A DNA stretch of 64,000 nucleotides from assembly GCA_963838885.1 (NCBI GenBank), contig CAWITB010000015.1:62001-126000 (forward strand), read 5' to 3'. Shown in pieces: positions 24,584 to 33,021 of the stretch. The position numbers and the translations under genes are program-made. Below the pieces are notes generated by a model. It saw only the letters and a program-made list of their open reading frames with translations, did not search any database and was not told where the DNA came from. Position 1 is the stretch's first letter. Each line of letters starts with the position of its first letter. This DNA comes from JAICMB01 sp963838885. GTDB lineage: Bacteria > Acidobacteriota > Terriglobia > Bryobacterales > Bryobacteraceae.

Positions 24584-25461
24584 AATCGATTCTTGTAGAG
24601 TAAGTACGGTTCCTGAGGCTGTAGGGGCGCCCACTCCAGGTAGAAATATAGGAGCACGAGAATGGCGGTTGTGAGGATGCCTCCTTCAATGCCGTAAGCG
24701 CCGCCGCTCCACAGTCCGCCGACCTTCCAGCGCATCGTGTACCCTGTTACTCCCATTGTAAGCCCGCTCAGGTTGACGCCCAGCAGCGGCAGCATCCAGT
24801 TCCAGCCGAAGTGCAACCCAATGGGCAGCCACAGATCGCCGCTGCGCAGGAAGGAGTATCCCAGTAGAATGCCCCACAAAAGCGTGTTGATGCCGGCCAG
24901 CACGGTGAATCCGGGATTACTCGCGTGCATGAACGCGAACAGAACGCTGTCGGGGAGAATCGCCGCGAAGGGACCGGTGGCGGCCAGGAAAATCTGAAAG
25001 CCGTAGCCGCGGAAGAGCATTTCTTCGGCAATGGCGCCGAAGGCCAGAAGAACGGAAACGAAGAGCAGCGAGGGCCAGTCGAGCCGTCCGTTTGGGACGC
25101 GCTCGATGTCGGCGGCGCGAACCGCGACAGGCAGCAGAAGGACGACTAAGGCAGCGCCAAGACCGCCCAGCAGGCCGAGCGATAAATTGCGGCGCGAGGC
25201 CATGGTCCAACCCAGGCCAACATCGGCGAGGCGGCCGCGTTCGAAGGTGCGCAGCGCCAGAGCGTTGGCGATGGAGGCCGATGCGAAATTGCTGAACACG
25301 GCGACCACGAGCTGGGCGTTGGGCGGAAGGATCCATAGCAGCACGGTCGCGAAGACGAAATAGGAGACGAACGCGATGGCGGCAAAGAAACCCAGCCGAA
25401 GCAGCGCGGATTTTAGCTCCGGGGTTACCGGAGGGGCCCTGAAAAGCGAGTGGCCCGTCAT
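24580..25461 (-). CDS. CPBP-family intramembrane metalloprotease
   Basis: A 293-residue polytopic membrane protein. The Abi/CPBP motifs are intact: FGAIAEEMLFRGYGFQIF (EExxxR), then FAFMHASNPGFTVLAGINTL (Phe-x3-His) and IGLHFGWNWMLPLLGV (His-x3-Asn-like). At least seven hydrophobic segments are visible. The family comprises Rce1-like glutamic or metal-dependent intramembrane proteases involved in maturation of peptides or membrane proteins. It is the middle gene of an overlapping trio with a response regulator upstream and a secreted protein downstream (ATGA overlaps on both sides). Confidence 0.88.
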   Translation of the reverse strand: MTGHSLFRAPPVTPELKSALLRLGFFAAIAFVSYFVFATVLLWILPPNAQLVVAVFSNFASASIANALALRTFERGRLADVGLGWTMASRRNLSLGLLGGLGAALVVLLLPVAVRAADIERVPNGRLDWPSLLFVSVLLAFGAIAEEMLFRGYGFQIFLAATGPFAAILPDSVLFAFMHASNPGFTVLAGINTLLWGILLGYSFLRSGDLWLPIGLHFGWNWMLPLLGVNLSGLTMGVTGYTMRWKVGGLWSGGAYGIEGGILTTAILVLLYFYLEWAPLQPQEPYLLYKNRL

Positions 25462-25922
25462 TTGGGAGGCAAGGTCACGACCTTACCCCAAAATTCATAG
25501 CAGGTCTTTATGAAACGGAGAAACTGATCGAGGTCGATCGGCTTGCGGACATAGCAGCTGGCGTGCAGTTCGTAGGCTTCGCGAATTTCCTTGGGGTCGG
25601 CCGATCCCGAGACGACGACTACGGGCGTCACCATGAGGCTCGGATTGGCCTTGATTTCCGCTAGAACCTCCAGACCCGACTTTTTTGGAAGATGGAGATC
25701 GAGGAAGATTAAGTCGGGGTGGGGATGATGGGCGAAGCCGTCCTCGCGTCGAAGATACGCGAGCGCATGCTCGCCGTCGTCCACCGATACCACTCCCTCC
25801 ATCAGACCGGCGTCCTTAAAGGCTTCTTTGGTCAGGCGCGCGGTGGCGCGGTCGCTTTCAACGATCAAGATGTCCAGATTCGGGTTTGGACCGGTACTTA
25901 GATTTGCAGATGAGGATGGCAT
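25458..25922 (-). CDS. Single-domain response regulator (Rcp1-like)
   Basis: A 154-residue receiver-only protein from the ATG at 25922 (MPSSSANLSTGPNPNLDILI). The phospho-acceptor lies in PDLIFLDLHLPKKSG. Thr/Ser in VVVVSGSAD and Lys in CYVRKPIDLDQF complete the active site, with a C-terminal helix (RFIKTCYEFWGKVVTLPPK) typical of cyanophytochrome-type Rcp1 regulators. No histidine kinase is adjacent. It shares this C-terminal signature with the regulator at 37996, so the two are paralogues. It overlaps the CPBP gene by four bases. Confidence 0.88.
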   Translation of the reverse strand: MPSSSANLSTGPNPNLDILIVESDRATARLTKEAFKDAGLMEGVVSVDDGEHALAYLRREDGFAHHPHPDLIFLDLHLPKKSGLEVLAEIKANPSLMVTPVVVVSGSADPKEIREAYELHASCYVRKPIDLDQFLRFIKTCYEFWGKVVTLPPK

Positions 25923-26022
25923 ATCGCGCTTGGCTCCGCGGACCCGGTAGAGTCCGGGATCGAGTGTAGCAATTCGATCACTTTGTCCGGGATTGGCGTC
26001 CATGTAAAGGGAGCGATAAGCG

Positions 26023-26496
26023 ATGAACGCGAGCTTGAGGATGCTGATGGGCCTCCTGGCCTGCGGCCTTTTGGTGGCCGATTCCGTGGGACCGAACATG
26101 GGCGGGACCTGGGTATTGAACGCGGGCGCCTCGAAATGGGGGAAACACGCGCGGCCCACCAGCATCGTAATTAAGATCGACGAGCAGGGCGGCTCTTTCA
26201 AGTACAGCGGTGAGGTGATTAAGCCCGGCGAGGAGGAGCCGCGGGAATTCAGCTTCAGCGGCGCGCTGGACGGCAAATCCTATCCGGCGAAAGGTCCCGG
26301 CGGCGAGGGGACCATGGCGTTCAAGCGCATCGACGCGAGGACGGTGGAGTCGCTGTACAATTCAAATGATAAGACTCTCCAGGAATGGTCGCGCACGACC
26401 ATCTCGGCGGACGGGAAGCGGTTGACGCGCGAATTGCGGCTGAAAACACCTACGGCCAAGGAATCGTGGACGGAGGTTTACGACCGTCGCGGTTAG
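26023..26496 (+). CDS. Secreted lipocalin-like hypothetical protein
   Basis: 157 residues with a signal peptide (MNASLRMLMGLLACGLLVAD) and a small beta barrel: GGTWVLNAGASKWGKHARPT, FKYSGEVIKPGEEEPREF, YPAKGPGGEGTMAFKRIDA, LQEWSRTTISADGKRLTREL. Such proteins are common in Solibacter-like genomes as stand-alone exported domains. GGGAGCG precedes the ATG. Divergent from the response-regulator operon, so the 100-base gap probably holds promoters for both. Confidence 0.7.
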   Translation: MNASLRMLMGLLACGLLVADSVGPNMGGTWVLNAGASKWGKHARPTSIVIKIDEQGGSFKYSGEVIKPGEEEPREFSFSGALDGKSYPAKGPGGEGTMAFKRIDARTVESLYNSNDKTLQEWSRTTISADGKRLTRELRLKTPTAKESWTEVYDRRG

Positions 26497-26661
26497 GGAG
26501 AAGGAACCGGAAGGCCGCGAGAACTTCTGAGCACGCTGCCCGTGTCTCGCCGGAGTGTCCGATGTTGTCCGGCAGCAGTTGGATGGCTGCTTCGACATAG
26601 CGGCCGGGTTTGGCCGCGCTCACCGCTGCGAGAACAAGGTGGAACATGCCCCTCGCAAGTT

Positions 26662-27135
26662 TCAGGCATTGCATAACCGAAGGAAGAGGATCTTGCGGCC
26701 TGTGAGGTTCTGCTGATACCGCATGTTCTTGTCGGTTGTTAGCAATACGTCGAACCCGGCCTCTTCGGCGGCGGTAAGCAGTTCGCCATTGCTCAGCCGG
26801 TCCCATGCTTCCTGCGCGGCTGTCCTGACCGTATGGCCTTCCAGAAACGGACGGAGTGGGACAGGCGTCGCCTGATCGAACAGAACCCGCAATTGCGGGG
26901 CGTAGGCCGGAGGCCTGTCGAGGCTGCGGGCGGCAAATTCAATCACGGCTTTCACCTGCTCGCGATCAAGCCCATCGAACCATCGCATGGTGTCGTCGAT
27001 ACTACTAGCTCCCGCTTCGATATTCTCAAAAATGGCCGACACTGGCATTCGGGTTTCCTTGAGAACCCATGCGCCACTGACCTTGCTGGGGATGCTCTCC
27101 ACGGCGGAGCATTGAGACCAATCGAGTGTCGTCAT
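26662..27135 (-). CDS. Fused DUF433 antitoxin - DUF5615 PIN-like toxin, frameshifted at its end
   Basis: Residues 1-75 are a DUF433 winged-helix antitoxin (AVESIPSKVSGAWVLKETRM, PVSAIFENIEAGASSIDDTM, REQVKAVIEFAARSL). Residues 83-150 are the PIN-like DUF5615 toxin (RVLFDQATPVPLRPFLEGHT, NGELLTAAEEAGFDVLLTTD, KNMRYQQNLTGRK). The two normally occur as separate overlapping genes; here no stop lies between them, and a TTG at 26890-26892 marks the old toxin start. After GRKIL the frame is lost; the expected tail (LARGMFHLVLAAVSAAKPGR) continues in another frame at about 26690-26600. The acidic PIN residues (D in LFDQ, E in NGELL, D in TTDKN) are present. Confidence 0.8.
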   Translation of the reverse strand: MTTLDWSQCSAVESIPSKVSGAWVLKETRMPVSAIFENIEAGASSIDDTMRWFDGLDREQVKAVIEFAARSLDRPPAYAPQLRVLFDQATPVPLRPFLEGHTVRTAAQEAWDRLSNGELLTAAEEAGFDVLLTTDKNMRYQQNLTGRKILFLRLCNA

Positions 27136-27353
27136 AGTCGTACCCTGCCTTCATCGTATCCCTTTAGCGCGGTTGGGCCACGATCATGCAGGAGCCCTGC
27201 CCGCTCGGCGCCGATGAATCCCGAAGGGCCGAGCCGTGGCCTACGACCAGGGTCTCGGAGCGGGCTCGCTCGCGCTGGGCGGGTGAGACATTTTGGGTCG
27301 CGCACCGGGGGTCGGTTGGCGTGCGCCTCAGGCTGACGTACGAGGTTCACACA

Positions 27354-28115
27354 TCAGCGCTTCTTAACAAAACGCTCGATGCCGCGGCGGCAATCCGGGG
27401 TCATGCGGGCGATCGCGTTGACCTCGATCCCGGCTTCAAGCGCGGCTTCGAATGGAACGCAGTCCGTTTGATAGAGCAGGCGCTTCGATAACATCACGGC
27501 GGATGCCGACTGCGCGGCCAAACGGGCGGCGTAGGCGTCCACTTCGGCCGGGAAACGCTCGTCCGGATAGACGTGGTGAACGAGGCCTAGCTCATACGCC
27601 CGGAGGGCCGCAATAATACTGCCGGTGGCGACCAATTCGAAGGCGGCTTTCTCGGATACTGTGCGGCGTAGCATCGCCATCACCATGGCGGGCACGAATC
27701 CGATGTTTACTTCCGGGTAGCCGAAGCGCGCGGATTCCGAGGCGAGGACGATGTCGCACGCTGTCGCGAGTCCACATCCGCCCGCGAGCGCTCGGCCCTG
27801 GACCGCGGCAATGACTGGCCGATGATGCTTGCGAATGGCGAGGAATAGTTCGGCCATGTCGCGGGCGTCGTCCATATTTTCCAGAACGCCGGCTTGAGCG
27901 ATCTTTTCAAGACTGGCGAGGTCGGCGCCTGAGCAGAAGTCCTGGCCCGCTCCGGCAATTACCACGACGCGGCATTCAGGATCGCGGGCCGATTCCCCGA
28001 CGGCTTCCTTCAACTCCGTCACTAACTGCGTATCGAGGGCGTTGCGTTTTTCGGGACGATGCAGAGTGATGCGGACGATTTGATCGCGCCGGTCATAAAG
28101 GAGTTTTTGGTGCAT
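27354..28115 (-). CDS. Enoyl-CoA hydratase/isomerase family protein
   Basis: A 253-residue crotonase-fold enzyme. The CoA-binding and oxyanion segments are clear: ITLHRPEKRNALDTQLVTEL, VIAGAGQDFCSGADLASLEK, VIAAVQGRALAGGCGLATAC and FGYPEVNIGFVPAMVMAML. The Glu of the second catalytic position (PEVNIGF) is present, while the first position is Ala/Gly-type, as in several hydratase and isomerase subgroups. Acts on short or medium acyl-CoA in the cytoplasm. Divergent from the his operon. Confidence 0.88.
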   Translation of the reverse strand: MHQKLLYDRRDQIVRITLHRPEKRNALDTQLVTELKEAVGESARDPECRVVVIAGAGQDFCSGADLASLEKIAQAGVLENMDDARDMAELFLAIRKHHRPVIAAVQGRALAGGCGLATACDIVLASESARFGYPEVNIGFVPAMVMAMLRRTVSEKAAFELVATGSIIAALRAYELGLVHHVYPDERFPAEVDAYAARLAAQSASAVMLSKRLLYQTDCVPFEAALEAGIEVNAIARMTPDCRRGIERFVKKR

Positions 28116-28174
28116 GCGCGCGCAGGAATTTACTGTAGCAGTTCGACCGCGTGGTAGACTGTGAGTTCATGGCA

Positions 28175-28202
28175 GCCCGCCAAAATCCAGGCGGGCTTTT
28201 TT
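28175..28202 (+). terminator. Intrinsic terminator hairpin in front of hisI
   Basis: GCCCGCC (28175-28181), an eight-base loop and GGCGGGC (28190-28196), followed by six T residues: a perfect seven-pair G/C stem and U-tract on the plus strand. It lies 25 bases before the hisI ATG with no upstream plus-strand gene to terminate, so it may be an attenuator in the his leader. The hisI start has no Shine-Dalgarno sequence; instead CCTCC stands at 28212-28216. Confidence 0.7.
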
Positions 28203-28226
28203 GCTTTACAACCTCCTCGGTACGTT

Positions 28227-28607
28227 ATGGACTTAGATTTCGACAAGCTGGGCGGTTTGATACCGGCCGTGATCCAGGACCACGCGTCGGGCCGCGTGCT
28301 CATGCTCGGCTTCATGAACGAAGAGGCCTTCCGCAAAACCATCGAGAGCGGGTACGCGACGTTCTACAGCCGCTCCCGCAACAAGCTGTGGCTGAAGGGT
28401 GAGACATCGGGGCATCGGCTGATCGTGAAGGAAATCTCGACCGATTGCGACAGAGATGCCTTGCTTGTGAAAGTGGAGGCGTTGGGGCCGGGAGTGTGCC
28501 ACGAGGGCTACGAGAGCTGCTTTTTCCGGCGTTTCGAGAACGGCCAGTGGGTGGAATCCGAGGTGCGCGTTTACGACCCGGCGGAAGTGTACGGAGGGCC
28601 GGCGTGA
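28227..28607 (+). CDS. hisI: Phosphoribosyl-AMP cyclohydrolase
   Basis: 126 residues, the usual length for the single-domain HisI. It hydrolyses the adenine ring of phosphoribosyl-AMP, the third step of histidine synthesis. The metal motifs are STDCDRDALLVKVEALGPGV and CHEGYESCFFR, with RNKLWLKGETSGHR upstream. The ATG at 28227 (MDLDFDKLGGLIPAV) is preferred over upstream frames because it matches the family N-terminus. No HisE domain is fused. First gene of the his operon; its TGA overlaps the GTG of hisG. Confidence 0.93.
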   Translation: MDLDFDKLGGLIPAVIQDHASGRVLMLGFMNEEAFRKTIESGYATFYSRSRNKLWLKGETSGHRLIVKEISTDCDRDALLVKVEALGPGVCHEGYESCFFRRFENGQWVESEVRVYDPAEVYGGPA

Positions 28608-29473
28608 AGCTGAAGCTCGGGATTCCGAAAGGCAGTCTCGAGAGCGCCACCATCGATCTGTTCCGGCGCGCGGGATTTAATATTACAACGAGCGCGCGGT
28701 CTTATTTCCCGGCCATTGACGATGCGGAGATCGAGTGCATGCTGATTCGCGCGCAGGAGATGGCGCGCTATGTCGAGGATGGCGTGCTCGACGCCGGGCT
28801 TACGGGCCGCGATTGGGTGCAGGAAGGCGAAGCTCAGGTACGGACGGTCGCCGATCTGATTTACGCCAAGCAGAGTTTCGGGAAAGTGCGCTGGGTGTTG
28901 GCGGTGCCCGAGACATCGGCGTTTCACTCCGTCCGCGACCTTGAGGGCAAGGTGATTGCGACGGAGCTTGTGGCGGCTACGCGGCGCTATCTGGAGAAGA
29001 ATGGCGTGAAGGCCAAGGTCGAATTCAGTTGGGGCGCAACGGAAGTGAAGCCTCCGGTGCTGGCCGATGCCATCGTCGAAGTGACCGAGACGGGATCGTC
29101 GCTCCGGGCGAACAACTTGCGAATCATTGAAACGGTTCTCGAATCGAATACCCAGTTGATCGCCAACATCTCATCGTGGGAAGACCAGTGGAAGCGGCGA
29201 AAGCTGGAAGATATTCGGATGCTGCTCGAAGGAGCCATTAACGCGCTCGGGAAAGTCGGTTTGATGCTGAACGTGGAGCGCGCGAGTTTGGCGGCGGTGC
29301 TGCGCATTCTGCCTGCGCTGAAGAAGCCGACGGTATCGAACCTGAGCGAGGAAGAATGGGTCGCAGTGCACACGATTTTGGATGAAAGCACGGTGCGGAG
29401 CATTATTCCGAGGCTGAAGGAGGCTGGCGCGCAGGGGATTGTTGAGTACCCCCTGAACAAGATCGTGATGTAA
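28604..29473 (+). CDS. hisG: ATP phosphoribosyltransferase, long form
   Basis: 289 residues starting with GTG in a GTGA overlap with hisI. It catalyses the first committed step, joining ATP and PRPP. Landmarks: KLKLGIPKGSLESATIDLF, GLTGRDWVQE, the PRPP loop EVTETGSSLRANNLRII and a C-terminal ~75-residue ACT-like regulatory domain (LMLNVERASLAAVLRILPAL, ILDESTVRSIIPRLKEAGA, GIVEYPLNKIV). The length marks it as the HisZ-independent form, in which the C-terminal domain binds histidine for feedback inhibition. Confidence 0.95.
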   Translation: MKLKLGIPKGSLESATIDLFRRAGFNITTSARSYFPAIDDAEIECMLIRAQEMARYVEDGVLDAGLTGRDWVQEGEAQVRTVADLIYAKQSFGKVRWVLAVPETSAFHSVRDLEGKVIATELVAATRRYLEKNGVKAKVEFSWGATEVKPPVLADAIVEVTETGSSLRANNLRIIETVLESNTQLIANISSWEDQWKRRKLEDIRMLLEGAINALGKVGLMLNVERASLAAVLRILPALKKPTVSNLSEEEWVAVHTILDESTVRSIIPRLKEAGAQGIVEYPLNKIVM

Positions 29474-29474
29474 T

Positions 29475-30716
29475 ATGTTGCGGATTATTGAGGCGTCCGA
29501 AGCGGGGGAATTGATTGCTCGCAAGGCTGGCCGGCTTGCGGAAGCCGAGGAGACCGTCGCGCCGATATTGGACGACGTACGAAGGCGAGGCGATGCGGCG
29601 CTGTTCGAGTATGCCCGCAAGTTCGACGGATTCACGGGCCGGACCGTCCTCATGGAGGAGGCGGAATTTCAGGCGGCTCACGATCGCGTGGACCGGGGTT
29701 TCTTGAAGGCAATCGACGCGGCTGCAACAAACATCAGGGAGTATGCGCGCCTGCAGCTTCCACGCGAATGTTCGATGGACCTTTTAGATGGACGGCGGCT
29801 CGGGCATATCGTGAGGCCGCTCGATTCGGTCGGCGCTTACATTCCCGCGGGCCGCTACCCGCTGCCGTCGACACTGCTTATGACAGTGATTCCGGCGCAG
29901 GTGGCGGGCGTGCCGAATATTTGCGTCGCGTCTCCGCATCCCAGCGCGGAGATCCTGGCGGCGTTCGAGTTTTGCGGCTCGGGACGGATGTTCCGAATGG
30001 GCGGCGCGCAGGCCATCGCGGCGTTTGCGTTCGGCACCGCGAGCGTGCCCAAGGTCGATCGCATCGTTGGGCCAGGAAACATTTACGTCGCGGCGGCTAA
30101 GAAGCTTTTGGCGGGCGAGGTGGGGATTGATTTTGTCGCGGGTCCGACGGAGATTGTGATCGTCGCCGCCGACGGCGATCCGAAACATCTCGCGGCCGAT
30201 ATGCTGGCCCAGGCCGAACACGATACGGAGGCTTCGGCGGTGCTGTTAACAACATGCCGGCGGTTAGCGCGGTTAGTCGTCGCGGAGGTGGAGCGTCAAT
30301 TGGAATCGCTGCCTACGGCAGCGGTGGCGTGCGAGGCGATTAGGAAAAACAGCGCCGTCGTGATTGTCGATTCCTTAGACGAGGCGGTCGAAATCTCGAA
30401 CCGCATTGCGCCGGAGCACCTGGCGCTACCGGATGCGGCGCTGCTGGCGGGCATCCGCAATGCCGGCAGCGTCTTTATCGGCCCGCACAGTCCTGAAGCG
30501 GCGGGCGATTATGCCTCTGGTCCGAATCACGTGTTGCCGACATCGGGCGCAGCGCGAATCCGCGGCGGCTTATCGGCCACCGATTTCGTGAAGGTGATCT
30601 CGGTCCAGGAATTAACGCGCGAGGGGCTGTCCCGTCTGGCGCCCGCGATCGTCACGCTGGCGCGCGCCGAGGGACTCGAAGCACACGCCCGCTCCGTGGA
30701 GGTCCGGCTTGGCTAA
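29475..30716 (+). CDS. hisD: Histidinol dehydrogenase
   Basis: 413 residues, one base after hisG. It oxidises histidinol twice to histidine with NAD and zinc. Conserved stretches: RPLDSVGAYIPAGRYPLPST, RMFRMGGAQAIAAFAFGT, KVDRIVGPGNIYVAAAKKLL, GEVGIDFVAGPTEIVIVA, LAQAEHDTEASAVLLTT, IAPEHLALPDA and FIGPHSPEAAGDYASGPNHV. The zinc ligands (Gln/His of QAEHD, Asp and His further on) and catalytic Glu-His of APEHL are intact. Confidence 0.96.
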   Translation: MLRIIEASEAGELIARKAGRLAEAEETVAPILDDVRRRGDAALFEYARKFDGFTGRTVLMEEAEFQAAHDRVDRGFLKAIDAAATNIREYARLQLPRECSMDLLDGRRLGHIVRPLDSVGAYIPAGRYPLPSTLLMTVIPAQVAGVPNICVASPHPSAEILAAFEFCGSGRMFRMGGAQAIAAFAFGTASVPKVDRIVGPGNIYVAAAKKLLAGEVGIDFVAGPTEIVIVAADGDPKHLAADMLAQAEHDTEASAVLLTTCRRLARLVVAEVERQLESLPTAAVACEAIRKNSAVVIVDSLDEAVEISNRIAPEHLALPDAALLAGIRNAGSVFIGPHSPEAAGDYASGPNHVLPTSGAARIRGGLSATDFVKVISVQELTREGLSRLAPAIVTLARAEGLEAHARSVEVRLG

Positions 30717-31785
30717 GCGGATCGATTTGCCTCCGGGCGTCCTACAGCCTCGCGAGGCGGTATTGAGCATGGCTCCGTATTCGCCTCCCACCGGCGGAAG
30801 AATGGGCAAGCTGCGGCTCGATTTCAACGAGAATACGGTGGGAGCTTCGCCGCACGTCATTGAAGCACTGAAGCAGTACCTCACGGAAGAGCGCATGTCG
30901 GTGTATCCGGAATATGGCGAGGTGAAGCGCTCTCTCGCGGCATTCTTCGGCGTGGATGCGGAAGATTTCATTCTTACGAATGGCACCGATGAGGCGATCC
31001 AGCTCCTGATCAATACTTACGTGGACGATGGCGATGAAGCGATCCTGTTGCAGCCCTCGTACGCGATGTACCGATTCTATGCCGAGCTGGCGGGCGCGGC
31101 TGTGCGCGACGTTCCATACCGGCGCGAAAGGCTTGCCTTTCCGTTCGAAGAGCTACTCGAAGCGATCGCGCCCGAGACGCGCGCCGTTTTGATCTCGAAC
31201 CCGAACAACCCGACGGGCACCGGGACCTCGCGCGTGAGTATTGAGCGGATTCTTGAACGGGCGGAGGGCGCCGCCGTGTTGATCGACGAAGCGTATTATG
31301 AGTTCTCGGGCGTGACGGCGCTCCCGCTGATCAACGATTATCCGAATCTTTTCGTGAGCCGCACGTTTTCGAAGGCGTATGGCATGGCGGCGATGCGCAT
31401 CGGATGCCTTTTTTCGCAGACCGGAAATATCGAGTTTCTGCAAAAAGCGCAGTCGCCCTATAGCGTGAACATGGTGGCGGCAACCGCGGCGCAAGCGGCG
31501 GTTCAAGACCGGGATTATGTCACGAAATATGTAACCGAGGCGTTAGCCGCGCGTGAGCTGTTGTGCGCCGGTTTTGAGCGGCTCGGGATCGATTATTACG
31601 ACAGCAAGGCAAATTTCGTTCTGTTCGGAGCGGGCGAGCGCGCCGTTCGGATCCGCGATGAGCTGCGATTGCGGGGCGTGCTGGTTCGCGACAGGAGTTA
31701 TGAGCTGCCGGGATGCGTTCGCGTGACGGCGGGTACGCGCGAGCAGGCGCGGCGATTTCTCGAGGAGCTGGCGGACATATGGTGA
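30709..31785 (+). CDS. hisC: Histidinol-phosphate aminotransferase
   Basis: 358 residues, class II PLP aminotransferase. KLRLDFNENTVGASPHVIE is the N-terminal substrate segment, FILTNGTDEAIQLLINTY the cofactor phosphate loop, LISNPNNPTGTGTSR and VLIDEAYYEFSG follow, and the PLP lysine lies in VSRTFSKAYGMAAMRIG. Start by TTG at 30709 overlaps the end of hisD by eight bases; an ATG at 30769 is the alternative. Converts imidazole-acetol phosphate and glutamate to histidinol phosphate. Confidence 0.94.
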   Translation: MAKRIDLPPGVLQPREAVLSMAPYSPPTGGRMGKLRLDFNENTVGASPHVIEALKQYLTEERMSVYPEYGEVKRSLAAFFGVDAEDFILTNGTDEAIQLLINTYVDDGDEAILLQPSYAMYRFYAELAGAAVRDVPYRRERLAFPFEELLEAIAPETRAVLISNPNNPTGTGTSRVSIERILERAEGAAVLIDEAYYEFSGVTALPLINDYPNLFVSRTFSKAYGMAAMRIGCLFSQTGNIEFLQKAQSPYSVNMVAATAAQAAVQDRDYVTKYVTEALAARELLCAGFERLGIDYYDSKANFVLFGAGERAVRIRDELRLRGVLVRDRSYELPGCVRVTAGTREQARRFLEELADIW

Positions 31786-32453
31786 GCGGCGCCGCACGGC
31801 GGCTGATTGTATTCGATATGGACGGCGTGCTGGTGGACGTTTCCGATTCCTATCGCGAGACGGTTGTGCGCACAGTGGAGCATTTCACGGGCCGGCGGAT
31901 TACGCGCGAGCGGATACAGGAATACAAGAACGCGGGCGGCTGGAACAACGATTGGGCATTGTCCCAGAAGATCTGCGCGGACCTCGGCGTTGAGATTGAG
32001 TATGGAACCGTGGTCGAATATTTCAACGATCTATTCCTGAACCAAGGCCTGATTCATCGCGAGCGCTGGCTGCCGCGCAACGGCTTCTTCGAGAATTTGT
32101 GCGCCCATTCGGACCTGGCGATCTTCACCGGCCGCACCCAGGCGGAGGTGGACGTGACGCTCGACCGCGAGGATTGTGCGCATCGCTTTTGCGCCATCGT
32201 TGCCGCCGACGATGTCGAGAACGAGAAGCCACATCCCGAAGGATTACTGAAAATCGCTGCGCGGCATCCCGGGAAAGAGCTTCTGTACATCGGCGATACC
32301 GTGGATGACGCGCGGAGCTCTAAGGGGGCGGGCGTGCCTTTTGTGGGCGTGGCGGGTCCCGAAACGCCAGGCCGCGACGAACTCGTGCGCCTTTTGCGCG
32401 CGGAAGGCGCAATTCGTGTCTTGAGCGACATCAATGAGATCTGCCGCGATTGA
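31779..32453 (+). CDS. HAD-family phosphatase in the his operon, candidate histidinol-phosphatase
   Basis: 224 residues from the ATG at 31779, overlapping hisC. HAD motif I is IVFDMDGVLVDVSDSYRETV, motif II the Thr of LAIFTGRTQAEVD, motif III the Lys of VENEKPHPEGLLKI, and motif IV YIGDTVDDARSSKGAG; an alpha-helical cap (ERIQEYKNAGGWNNDWALSQ) lies between. It resembles a HAD IA subfamily found beside or fused to HisB/HisC in other organisms. HisB here has no phosphatase domain and no PHP-type HisK is present, so histidinol-phosphate dephosphorylation is the obvious role, but that is inference from position. Confidence 0.8.
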   Translation: MVSGAARRLIVFDMDGVLVDVSDSYRETVVRTVEHFTGRRITRERIQEYKNAGGWNNDWALSQKICADLGVEIEYGTVVEYFNDLFLNQGLIHRERWLPRNGFFENLCAHSDLAIFTGRTQAEVDVTLDREDCAHRFCAIVAADDVENEKPHPEGLLKIAARHPGKELLYIGDTVDDARSSKGAGVPFVGVAGPETPGRDELVRLLRAEGAIRVLSDINEICRD

Positions 32454-33021
32454 ACGCAACACGAAAGAGACTCGGATTAGCGGATCTTTGCGGATTGAGG
32501 GCCGCGGCAAATACGAAATCTCAACGGGTATCCGTTTTTTCGATCATATGCTGGAGCTTTTTTCAAAGCACGGCGGCTTTGACGTGAAGCTCATGGCCGC
32601 GGGCGATCTGGATGTCGACCAGCACCATACGGTCGAAGACGTGGGCATCGTTCTCGGGCAGCTCGTTTCGAAGGCTTTGGGCGACCGCAAGGGGATCAAC
32701 AGGGCCGGATATTTCGTACTGCCGATGGACGAAACCCTGGCGGTAGTGGCGCTTGATTTGGGCGGCCGTCCGGCACTCGTTTACGAGGACAAGGTCCGGG
32801 TGCGGGTGGTCGGCGATTTGCAGACCGAGCTGGTCGAGGATTTTTTCGCCGGTTTCGTGAACCACGCGGGCGCGAATCTGCACGCGAAGGTGCTCTATGG
32901 GCGATCGAGCCATCATAAGATCGAGGCAATTTTCAAGTGCTTCGCGAGGGCCCTGCGATACGCCTGCTCGAAGGATTCGCGATTGAAAGACGAGCTGCCG
33001 TCCACCAAAGGGCTTCTGTGA
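32434..33021 (+). CDS. hisB: Imidazoleglycerol-phosphate dehydratase
   Basis: 195 residues, the monofunctional form. The duplicated metal sites are intact: GIRFFDHMLELFSKHGGFD, GDLDVDQHHTVEDVGIVLGQ, and in the second half FFAGFVNHAGANLHAKVLYG and RSSHHKIEAIFKCFARALR. The start ATG lies inside the 3' end of the HAD gene (20-base overlap). Its TGA overlaps the GTG of hisH. Confidence 0.96.
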   Translation: MRSAAIERNTKETRISGSLRIEGRGKYEISTGIRFFDHMLELFSKHGGFDVKLMAAGDLDVDQHHTVEDVGIVLGQLVSKALGDRKGINRAGYFVLPMDETLAVVALDLGGRPALVYEDKVRVRVVGDLQTELVEDFFAGFVNHAGANLHAKVLYGRSSHHKIEAIFKCFARALRYACSKDSRLKDELPSTKGLL

